Shown one piece after another: positions 1-5,020 of a DNA stretch of 7,109 nt. Position 1 is the first letter of the stretch. Each line of letters starts with the position of its first letter. Below the pieces are notes generated by a model. The model made no database searches and had not been told where the DNA came from. It was given only the letters and a program-made list of their open reading frames with translations. A program made the translations under genes and the position numbers. This DNA is from an uncultured Oscillospiraceae bacterium (GTDB lineage Bacteria > Bacillota > Clostridia > Oscillospirales > Ruminococcaceae): positions 1-7,109 of the forward strand of contig CABUAH010000076.1 of NCBI GenBank assembly GCA_902489475.1, read 5' to 3'.

Positions 1-312
1 ACAAAACTCTATAAAAGTAAAGAGTTTCCCCAGAGTTTTGAAAAAATTCGTTTCCCTCAGGTTTTCCCTCTGCACTCTCTTTCCGACACCCTTTTCCCCC
101 TTTCCTTTACTTTTACACGTTGTGTAATTAGAGAGATTTTGATTTTTGGGAAAGTATTAATCACAAGAAAACTTCGCTGACCTACTTGATTGCTAGTTCG
201 TGAGTTCTAATACTACCTACTTTCATGATACTCTCTGTTAATCAAAGATAGTCTTTGGTACACAAAAGCTTGACAAAAAGCATTTCTTTACATTACCGTC
301 AGAAGCTATACC
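1..312. other. non-coding stretch, no gene recognised
   Basis: I see no credible gene here on either strand. Open frames are very short and lack a good start with a ribosome binding site. Two things stand out. Roughly 41-119 is strongly pyrimidine-rich on the plus strand. A 6-bp perfect hairpin with a 3-nt loop lies at 243-257. An AAAACTCT arm at 3-10 can pair with AGAGTTTT at 32-39. A TTGACA at 270-275 has no acceptable -10 partner. The stretch may be a degraded or repeated intergenic element; this is inference. Confidence 0.5.
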
Positions 313-375
313 AATGCGTAATTCGTAATTAATTCGGAAGTTGGAATTAGGAATGCGTAATTTAATAACTAATAA
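313..375 (+). repeat. degenerate heptanucleotide tandem repeat, copy A
   Basis: The stretch can be cut into nine consecutive 7-nt units of the type AATGCGT, AATTCGT, TCGGAAG, TTGGAAT, TAGGAAT. It contains a 24-nt stretch (319-342) found unchanged at 6813-6836, and it resembles the longer block at 6268-6407. It lies just downstream of the minus-strand ribbon-helix-helix gene and next to that gene's terminator. Short tandem heptamer repeats are known as intergenic elements in other bacteria, for example heterocystous cyanobacteria. Function here is unknown. Confidence 0.6.
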
Positions 376-380
376 ACCAA

Positions 381-410
381 AAACGGTTGGCACTAAAATG
401 TCAACCGTTT
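381..410 (-). terminator. hairpin terminator overlapping the stop codon of the ribbon-helix-helix gene
   Basis: The arms AAACGGTTGGCA (381-392) and TGTCAACCGTTT (399-410) pair over 12 positions with one G-T wobble around a 6-nt loop. On the minus strand the stem is followed by a T-rich run (TTTTTGGTTTATTAG). The plus-strand side is also T-rich, so it could act in both directions. The minus-strand gene's TGA (401-403) lies within the first arm. Confidence 0.75.
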
Positions 411-580
411 AGTTTTGTTTTAATAGCTATTTCTCCATGCTCGGCTTCATATTTTTTAATGCAATCACGAATCAGAATAAGTATCTGGCTGTTTGTGCTT
501 CTTACCTCGTAATCAGCAATAACATGAAGCTTATTCAACATTTCACTATCAATTCTTATTGTCACACTCTTTATTTTCAT
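401..580 (-). CDS. small ribbon-helix-helix (Arc/MetJ-type) DNA-binding protein
   Basis: This 59-residue protein starts at the ATG read from 580 down, five bases after a strong GGAGGT (586-591). It fits the ribbon-helix-helix fold. A short beta strand (KSVTIRID, about residues 4-11) is followed by a first helix (about 12-26), a turn with RSTN (27-30) and a second helix (about 30-49) ending KKYEAEHG. Proteins of this fold dimerise, insert the paired strands into the DNA major groove and usually act as repressors, for example Arc, or as antitoxins. No toxin gene is adjacent: downstream is a terminator, then repeats. It looks monocistronic, with an extended -10 at 690-698. The fold assignment is from pattern and size; target and role are unknown. 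Confidence 0.8.
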   Translation of the reverse strand: MKIKSVTIRIDSEMLNKLHVIADYEVRSTNSQILILIRDCIKKYEAEHGEIAIKTKLNG

Positions 581-689
581 ATATTACCTCCTAAAAAAAT
601 ATTATGCAAGATTTTCATTCCTATAAATCAGCTTTTTAATTCATTGGTATCACTCTTTCCCTCGTCTGCCATTTTGTTCGATTTTAACA

Positions 690-698
690 ATTATATCA
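690..698 (-). promoter_or_regulatory. candidate extended -10 promoter of the ribbon-helix-helix gene
   Basis: The minus strand reads TGATATAAT, a perfect -10 (690-695) preceded by a TGn extension (696-698). No good -35 exists at the usual distance; that position falls in the hairpin at 705-724. Predicted start of transcription is near 683, giving a leader of about 100 nt before the ATG at 580. Confidence 0.5.
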
Positions 699-704
699 CA
701 AGTT

Positions 705-831
705 AATTGCGATTTATCGCAATTGTCGGCTTTGCCGACAAGCGGCGACAGCCGCAAATTGATGATTCAATGTTCTTAAATGACGGCGATAGCCGAATCG
801 TGCGAATGCACGATAAAGCAGCGATAAGCTG
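705..831. repeat. array of seven adjacent short hairpins
   Basis: Seven perfect inverted repeats lie almost end to end: 705-724 (8 bp, 4-nt loop), 723-741 (8 bp, loop TTT), 742-755 (5 bp, loop GACA), 758-771 (5 bp, loop TGAT), 784-795 (4 bp, loop GATA), 797-814 (7 bp, loop GAAT) and 819-831 (4 bp, loop GATAA). About 108 of 127 bases are in these hairpins. Most have a GC pair closing a short GAnn-type loop. The array lies between the groEL terminator and the ribbon-helix-helix promoter. It looks like a mosaic of palindromic repeat elements; a structured RNA is the alternative. Confidence 0.65.
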
Positions 832-873
832 ATTTTTCTTAAGGTTATTATAACACACATTATGCCAGATGTA

Positions 874-902
874 TTGACTTTACGCGACAATTCGTGTAAA
901 AT
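874..902 (+). promoter_or_regulatory. candidate sigma-A-type promoter facing the groEL terminator
   Basis: TTGACT (874-879) and TAAAAT (897-902) are separated by exactly 17 nt, a good housekeeping promoter spacing. A transcript would start near 909 and run at once into the hairpin at 921-952, so it would yield only about 45 nt unless it reads through antisense to groEL. It may be chance in AT-rich DNA. Confidence 0.35.
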
Positions 903-910
903 TTCCATTA

Positions 911-954
911 CGTAAAAAAAAGACACAGAGAATTTAAGTTTTCTCTGTGTCTTT
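911..954 (-). terminator. intrinsic terminator of the groES-groEL operon
   Basis: The 12-bp core stem (921-932 with 941-952), extendable by A-T pairs to 919-954, has a loop of 8 nt. On the minus strand it is followed by a run of eight T. It begins 27 nt past the groEL stop codon. The same hairpin, with one compensatory pair change, recurs at 6855-6889. Confidence 0.92.
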
Positions 955-981
955 CTTCAATTTGAATTGTTTTTGCCTCTA

Positions 982-2604
982 TTAATACATTCCTCCGGCA
1001 GGCATTGCAGGCTGTGCCGGTTCAGGCTCGGGAATATCAGCAACAAGGCTCTCTGTTGTGAGTACCATTGAAGCAACAGATGCCGCATTCTGAAGAGCAG
1101 AACGTGTAACCTTTGTCGGATCAACGATTCCTGCCGAGATCATATCAACATACTCTTCATTGTAAGCGTCAAAACCGTAGCCTACCTTTCCTGAGGACAT
1201 GATCTTGTCGATAATTACGCTTCCCTCAAGACCTGCGTTCTTTGCGATCTGACGAATAGGCTCCTCAAGCGCTTTTAAAACTATGTTAGCGCCTGTCTTT
1301 TCATCGCCGTCAAGAGAATCGGTAAGAGCCTTAACATTTTCGATAGCGTTGAGAAGAGCTGTTCCGCCTCCTGCAACGATACCCTCTTCAACAGCTGCCT
1401 TAGTAGCAGCAAGAGCGTCCTCGATTCTAAGCTTCTTTTCCTTCATTTCAATTTCAGTTGCAGCGCCGACCTTGATAACAGCTACGCCGCCCGAAAGCTT
1501 AGCAAGTCTTTCCTGAAGCTTTTCTCTGTCAAAATCAGAGGTTGTGATCTCGATCTGATTTTTGATTTCTTTGATTCTGTTATTGATCTCTTCTGCATCT
1601 CCTGCGCCGTCAACAATTATAGTATTCTCTTTTTGAACAACTACCTGTCTTGCACGGCCGAGGTTTTCGATCGTAGTGTCCTTAAGCTCGAATCCAAGCT
1701 CTTCTGTGATAACATCTCCGCCTGTGAGAATAGCTATGTCACGAAGCATTTCTTTTCTTCTGTCACCGAAGCCGGGAGCCTTAACGCCAACACAGGTAAA
1801 TGTTCCTCTAAGCTTGTTTACGATGATTGTTGAAAGTGCCTCTCCCTCGATATCCTCAGCGATAATGAGAAGCTTTTTGCCTGACTTAACGATTTCTTCA
1901 AGAAGCGGAAGGATCTCCTGAATGTTAGAGATCTTCTTGTCTGTGATAAGAATGTAAGCGTCGTCAATTACAGCTTCCATTTTATCTGTATCTGTTACCA
2001 TGTAAGGTGCGATATATCCTCTGTCAAACTGCATACCTTCAACAACCTCGCTGTAGGTTTCAGCAGTCTTTGATTCTTCGATAGTGATAACTCCATCGCT
2101 TGTAACCTTTTCCATAGCCTCGGCAATAAGCTTTCCTACGCTTTCGTCAGCTGAAGAAACAGTAGCAACTCTTGCTATATCGTCAGTTCCTTCAACGACC
2201 TTTGAGTTTGAAACGATAGTTTCAACAGCCTTGTCAACAGCCTTGCTTATACCCTTCTTAACAACCATTGGGTTAGCGCCCGAAGCGATGTTCTTCATTC
2301 CCTCACGAACAAGTGCCTGAGCTAAGAGTGTAGCGGTTGTTGTTCCGTCACCTGCTGCATCGTTTGTCTTGGTTGAAACTTCCTTAACAAGCTGTGCGCC
2401 CATGTTCTCAAAAGCGTCCTCAAGCTCGATTTCTTTTGCAATGGTAACACCGTCGTTTGTGATAAGCGGAGAACCGAACTTTTTATCTAAAACTACATTT
2501 CTTCCCTTAGGACCTAAAGTGATTTTAACTGTATCAGCTAATTTATCAATACCTGCCTGAAGCGACTTTCTAGCTTCTTCGCCGTAAATAATCTGCTTTG
2601 CCAT
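982..2604 (-). CDS. groEL: chaperonin GroEL (Hsp60, 60 kDa type I chaperonin)
   Basis: GroEL forms the double heptameric ring that encloses unfolded cytoplasmic proteins and refolds them with ATP and the GroES lid. The 540 residues match the normal family length. The nucleotide-site GDGTTT motif is at 85-90, with the conserved aspartates D51, D86 and D396 (equivalents of E. coli D52, D87 and D398) all present. The chaperonin signature AAVEEGIVAGGG lies at 403-414. The C-terminal tail is short and proline-rich and ends GGMY, instead of the long GGM repeat run of E. coli. The ATG at 2604 is preceded by AGAGGA (2615-2620) with a 10-nt gap. It follows groES by 36 nt and is followed by a strong terminator, so it is the last gene of the operon. 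Regulation is through CIRCE upstream of groES. Confidence 0.99.
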   Translation of the reverse strand: MAKQIIYGEEARKSLQAGIDKLADTVKITLGPKGRNVVLDKKFGSPLITNDGVTIAKEIELEDAFENMGAQLVKEVSTKTNDAAGDGTTTATLLAQALVREGMKNIASGANPMVVKKGISKAVDKAVETIVSNSKVVEGTDDIARVATVSSADESVGKLIAEAMEKVTSDGVITIEESKTAETYSEVVEGMQFDRGYIAPYMVTDTDKMEAVIDDAYILITDKKISNIQEILPLLEEIVKSGKKLLIIAEDIEGEALSTIIVNKLRGTFTCVGVKAPGFGDRRKEMLRDIAILTGGDVITEELGFELKDTTIENLGRARQVVVQKENTIIVDGAGDAEEINNRIKEIKNQIEITTSDFDREKLQERLAKLSGGVAVIKVGAATEIEMKEKKLRIEDALAATKAAVEEGIVAGGGTALLNAIENVKALTDSLDGDEKTGANIVLKALEEPIRQIAKNAGLEGSVIIDKIMSSGKVGYGFDAYNEEYVDMISAGIVDPTKVTRSALQNAASVASMVLTTESLVADIPEPEPAQPAMPAGGMY

Positions 2605-2640
2605 AATAAATCAATCCTCTCTGAATACTAAAAATTTGTC

Positions 2641-2913
2641 TTAGTCTACAACTGCGAGTATGTCTTCCATTTTTAAGATCGTGTATTCCTCGCCGTCAAC
2701 CTTGACCTCTGTTCCCGAATATTTGCTGGTAATTACTTTGTCGCCGACACTTACTGTCATGGTGACATCTGTTTTTCCCGGCCCTACGGCAATTACTTCA
2801 GCAACCTGCGGCTTTTCCTTTGCACTTCCGGCAAGAATAATTCCGCTTTTGGTTGTTTCCTCAGCCTCGACCATCTTGATAACAACTCTGTCCTGCAATG
2901 GTTTAATAGTCAT
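2641..2913 (-). CDS. groES: co-chaperonin GroES (Hsp10)
   Basis: GroES forms the seven-subunit lid on the GroEL ring. The protein has 90 residues, slightly shorter than the common 94-97. The start KPLQDRVVIK is typical. The mobile loop that contacts GroEL spans about 17-33 and carries the hydrophobic tripeptide IIL at 25-27. The end KMEDILAVVD is a normal family C-terminus. The ATG at 2913 has a full AGGAGGT (2921-2927) with a 7-nt gap. It is the first gene of the operon, 36 nt before groEL, and lies 38 nt downstream of the CIRCE operator, so expression should be repressed by HrcA and released on heat or misfolding stress. Confidence 0.99.
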   Translation of the reverse strand: MTIKPLQDRVVIKMVEAEETTKSGIILAGSAKEKPQVAEVIAVGPGKTDVTMTVSVGDKVITSKYSGTEVKVDGEEYTILKMEDILAVVD

Positions 2914-2951
2914 TATGATAACCTCCTATGTTAAATAAAAATAAGCGTACT

Positions 2952-2978
2952 TTAGCACTCCTTGTAGTCGAGTGCTAA
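2952..2978 (-). promoter_or_regulatory. CIRCE operator (HrcA binding site)
   Basis: The sequence is TTAGCACTC (2952-2960), nine bases, then GAGTGCTAA (2970-2978), an exact match to the CIRCE inverted repeat consensus TTAGCACTC-N9-GAGTGCTAA. It sits at the predicted transcription start of groES, where bound HrcA would block initiation. hrcA itself is not in this window. Confidence 0.98.
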
Positions 2979-2983
2979 GTATT

Positions 2984-3011
2984 ATTGTATCACCTTTTTT
3001 TGAAAAAACAA
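2984..3011 (-). promoter_or_regulatory. groESL promoter
   Basis: On the minus strand, TTGTTT (3006-3011) and TACAAT (2984-2989) are 16 nt apart, and the -10 carries a TGA extension (TGATACAAT). The predicted start, near 2977, falls at the edge of CIRCE, as is usual for HrcA-controlled Gram-positive promoters. Confidence 0.8.
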
Positions 3012-3129
3012 GAGGAAACAGCGCTTTTTTTCTGCTTTTAACAATATTTGGTTGTATTGCACAAAAATAGAGCTGAAATTTCTACGTCATAATGCAAATT
3101 GTCAATGTGTTTCCGGATATTTGCAGATT

Positions 3130-3165
3130 TATTTTAAAACCACTAAATATGGTGGCTTTAAAATA
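3130..3165. repeat. AT-rich inverted repeat / hairpin
   Basis: Arms TATTTTAAA-type (3130-3138) and its complement (3157-3165) flank a CCAC (3140-3143) / GTGG (3152-3155) core, with one A-C mismatch and an 8-nt loop. There is no strong T run on either side, so a terminator role is doubtful. It could be a regulator site or a small palindromic repeat. Confidence 0.45.
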
Positions 3166-3286
3166 TCTATATACTGGTTAAGGTGGAAAATTGTGAACAA
3201 AAAGAAACTAAATTGCGTACAGATTTTAAAATTAACATTTTAGACACAATTAGTACGCATTATAGACACAATATATTCTGTGAGTT

Positions 3287-3295
3287 TGATATAAT
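3287..3295 (+). promoter_or_regulatory. candidate upstream promoter of the response-regulator operon
   Basis: TGATATAAT is a perfect -10 (3290-3295) with TGn extension (3287-3289). No -35 lies at standard spacing. The TAGACACAAT direct repeats end 14 bp before the TGn, a suitable place for an activator of the OmpR type. Confidence 0.4.
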
Positions 3296-3399
3296 TAAGA
3301 CAACTTAGTAAAAGTTTCGTAACAATTTCTAAACAATGTGTTTAAATTAAGAACTTGATCGCTAAAAGTGAAGTCGATGAGTTTGATTTTGACATGAAT

Positions 3400-3429
3400 T
3401 TAACAACTGATGTTTGAGTGTAATACAAT
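3400..3429 (+). promoter_or_regulatory. candidate proximal promoter of the response-regulator operon
   Basis: TTAACA (3400-3405) and TACAAT (3424-3429), each one mismatch from consensus, are 18 nt apart. Predicted start is near 3436, about 53 nt before the ATG at 3489. Confidence 0.5.
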
Positions 3430-3488
3430 TAAGGAATACAGCTGTTTGTAGGAAGATTCTATGATCGGCAGGATTTGGAGGGAAAGAT

Positions 3489-4184
3489 ATGTCACTTGGA
3501 AAAGTATTGGTTATTGACGATGATAAAAACACCTGTGAGCTTTTGAGATTGTATCTTGAAAAAGAGGGGTATAATGTAATGATCTCGTATGATGGTGAAG
3601 AGGCGGTTGTAAAATTCAATGCGCTTAAACCGGATATCGTTTTGCTTGATATTATGCTGCCGACGCTTGACGGCTGGCAGGTATGCAGAGAAATAAGGAA
3701 AAAATCAAATGTTCCGATTTTGATGATAACAGCTAAGGGTGAAACCTTTGACAAGGTTTTGGGGCTTGAGCTTGGTGCAGATGATTACATCGTAAAGCCT
3801 TTTGAGATCAAAGAGGTTTTGGCTAGAATAAAAGCAGTTTACAGAAGAACAGGACAGGCAACCGCAGAGGTTGAGATCAAGGAAGTTAAATACGATAAGC
3901 TTGTGGTAAATATGACAAGGTACGAGCTTAAGGTTGACGGAAAGGTGCTTGACACTCCGCCTAAGGAGCTTGAGCTTCTGTTCCATCTCGCTTCAAATCC
4001 AAACAGGGTTTACACTAGGGATCAGCTTCTTGATGAAGTTTGGGGCTTTGAGTATTACGGAGATTCACGAACGATTGATGTTCATGTCAAAAGGCTTAGA
4101 GAAAAGCTTGACGGAGTTTCTCCAAAGTGGGAGCTTAAAACTGTTTGGGGAGTAGGATACAAGTTTGAGGTTGAGGAAGAATAA
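3489..4184 (+). CDS. OmpR/PhoB-family response regulator
   Basis: This 231-residue cytoplasmic protein has the full two-domain plan. The receiver domain (about 4-118) has the acidic pocket D11/D12, the phospho-accepting D54 in LLDIMLP, T81 and K103 in VKPF. The winged-helix DNA-binding domain (about 128-227) has TPPKELELL at the start of its first helix, YTRDQLLDEVWG, and the recognition-helix region SRTIDVHVKRLREKL. Phosphorylation by the adjacent kinase should promote dimerisation and binding to direct-repeat sites. The ATG follows GGAGGG (3477-3482) at 6 nt. It is the first gene of a three-gene operon with a histidine kinase and an HtrA-like protease. WalR/PhoP, CssR and CiaR are relatives of the same class; sequence alone does not decide which is the counterpart. 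Confidence 0.96.
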   Translation: MSLGKVLVIDDDKNTCELLRLYLEKEGYNVMISYDGEEAVVKFNALKPDIVLLDIMLPTLDGWQVCREIRKKSNVPILMITAKGETFDKVLGLELGADDYIVKPFEIKEVLARIKAVYRRTGQATAEVEIKEVKYDKLVVNMTRYELKVDGKVLDTPPKELELLFHLASNPNRVYTRDQLLDEVWGFEYYGDSRTIDVHVKRLREKLDGVSPKWELKTVWGVGYKFEVEEE

Positions 4185-4186
4185 CT

Positions 4187-4206
4187 TATAATACTCAAGT
4201 ATTATA
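4187..4206 (+). repeat. perfect inverted repeat in the gap between regulator and kinase genes
   Basis: TATAATACT (4187-4195) and AGTATTATA (4198-4206) are perfect complements with only two bases between, starting two bases after the regulator stop codon and followed by TTTGTTTT. It may act as a weak attenuator or RNA-stability hairpin that lowers kinase expression relative to regulator. The left arm includes TATAAT with a TTGAGG 16 nt upstream (4165-4170), so an internal promoter is an alternative. Confidence 0.5.
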
Positions 4207-4227
4207 TTTGTTTTAGGAGAATAGGTA

Positions 4228-5007
4228 ATGGATCGAGATTTATTGATTATATTTATATCTTCATTCGCAGTAATTTTATTGCTTATGTTTTTACTTTGGG
4301 AGATGTCTGCAGTAAGGCATCACAAAGAAATTAAGCAAAGGGATGAAGAAATATCGGATCTTTTGCATGATATAAAGGCGCCTCTTAATTCTATAAAGGG
4401 ATTTGCAGGCGGACTGATTGATAAAACGATAAACCAATCTGAGCAGGAAAAGTATCTTGAAGTTATAAAAAACGAGGCTGATCGAGTTGTAAAAATGTCA
4501 GAGGATTATGATTTATACAAAAAGCTTGACAGCGAAAAACTTGTTAAAGACGAGATAAAGCTTTACGATATGATATGCGAGATAATTCTATCGTTTGAAA
4601 AAAGTATAACAAACAAAAATATCGAGCTTCTTGGCTTGGACAAAATTGAAGCAAGCGAAGAAAAAAACCTTAAAATAATGGGTGAAAAACAGCTTTTGCA
4701 CCGTGCTTTTTATAACCTTATTTCAAATGCAGTTTTATATACTCCTAACGGCGGAGAAATATCCCTTGCATTAAAATCAAACTCAAAGACGGCATCAGTT
4801 TGCATTTCAAACACCGGTGAGCTTGATGAAGATGAGGTAAGTAACATTTTTACAAGGAACTATCGCTCGAACAATTCAAAGGATAAAAAGGGAACGGGAC
4901 TTGGACTTTCCATTACAAAAAAGATTATGGAAAGTCATAAGGGCAGCGCTGAAGCTGTGTCAGAAAACGGAAGGATAACGATTAAGGTAATACTTCCGAA
5001 AAAATAG
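4228..5007 (+). CDS. short membrane sensor histidine kinase with a single N-terminal helix
   Basis: The 259 residues start at an ATG 7 nt after AGGAGA (4215-4220). One membrane helix (about 5-24) is followed by a basic stretch (RHHKEIK), so the rest is cytoplasmic and only about four residues lie outside. The dimerisation/phosphoacceptor domain (about 42-100) carries H47 in LLHDIKAPLNS. The ATPase domain (about 150-257) has the N box around N163/N167, a G1 region reading SNTG with N195 where many kinases have Asp, and a clear G2 box GTGLGL (222-227). It should phosphorylate the upstream regulator. There is no extracytoplasmic sensor, PAS or HAMP domain and no second membrane segment, so input probably comes through the membrane helix or a partner protein. 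The length is well under the usual 350-600. Confidence 0.95.
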   Translation: MDRDLLIIFISSFAVILLLMFLLWEMSAVRHHKEIKQRDEEISDLLHDIKAPLNSIKGFAGGLIDKTINQSEQEKYLEVIKNEADRVVKMSEDYDLYKKLDSEKLVKDEIKLYDMICEIILSFEKSITNKNIELLGLDKIEASEEKNLKIMGEKQLLHRAFYNLISNAVLYTPNGGEISLALKSNSKTASVCISNTGELDEDEVSNIFTRNYRSNNSKDKKGTGLGLSITKKIMESHKGSAEAVSENGRITIKVILPKK

Positions 5008-5020
5008 CAAGAGGATAAAC

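Larger units (their letters stand above)
3012..3488. other. divergent intergenic region between groES and the two-component operon
   Basis: No convincing gene is present. The region separates two divergent stress operons. It holds a long AT-rich hairpin (3130-3165), an inverted pair TGCGTAC (3214-3220) and GTACGCA (3253-3259), two copies of TAGACACAAT 22 nt apart (3241-3250 and 3263-3272), two AACAAT copies 11 nt apart (3321-3326 and 3332-3337), and two candidate promoters facing the response regulator. A 16-codon GTG frame with a partial ribosome binding site (3193-3243) is too short to call. Confidence 0.6.

Noticed and set aside
401..580. Type II toxin-antitoxin pair with the ribbon-helix-helix protein as antitoxin
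   Set aside because: A terminator follows the gene directly and no second small frame with a ribosome binding site lies on either side.
577..618. 13-codon frame on the minus strand whose TGA overlaps the ATG of the ribbon-helix-helix gene
   Set aside because: The only AGGA touches the start codon with no gap, so initiation is unlikely; the gene has its own strong ribosome binding site.
628..672. 14-codon frame on the minus strand in the leader of the ribbon-helix-helix gene
   Set aside because: No ribosome binding site, and the ATG would be only about 11 nt from the predicted transcript start. Chance is likely.
437..706. 89-codon open frame on the plus strand
   Set aside because: It is antisense to the ribbon-helix-helix gene, lacks a ribosome binding site and reads as low-complexity hydrophobic sequence.
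714..926. 70-codon open frame on the minus strand
   Set aside because: It starts inside the groEL terminator and runs through the hairpin array; there is no ribosome binding site and the composition is unlike the real genes.
1283..2560. Several 60-80-codon plus-strand frames inside groEL
   Set aside because: They are antisense shadows of a highly conserved gene, with no ribosome binding sites or family features.
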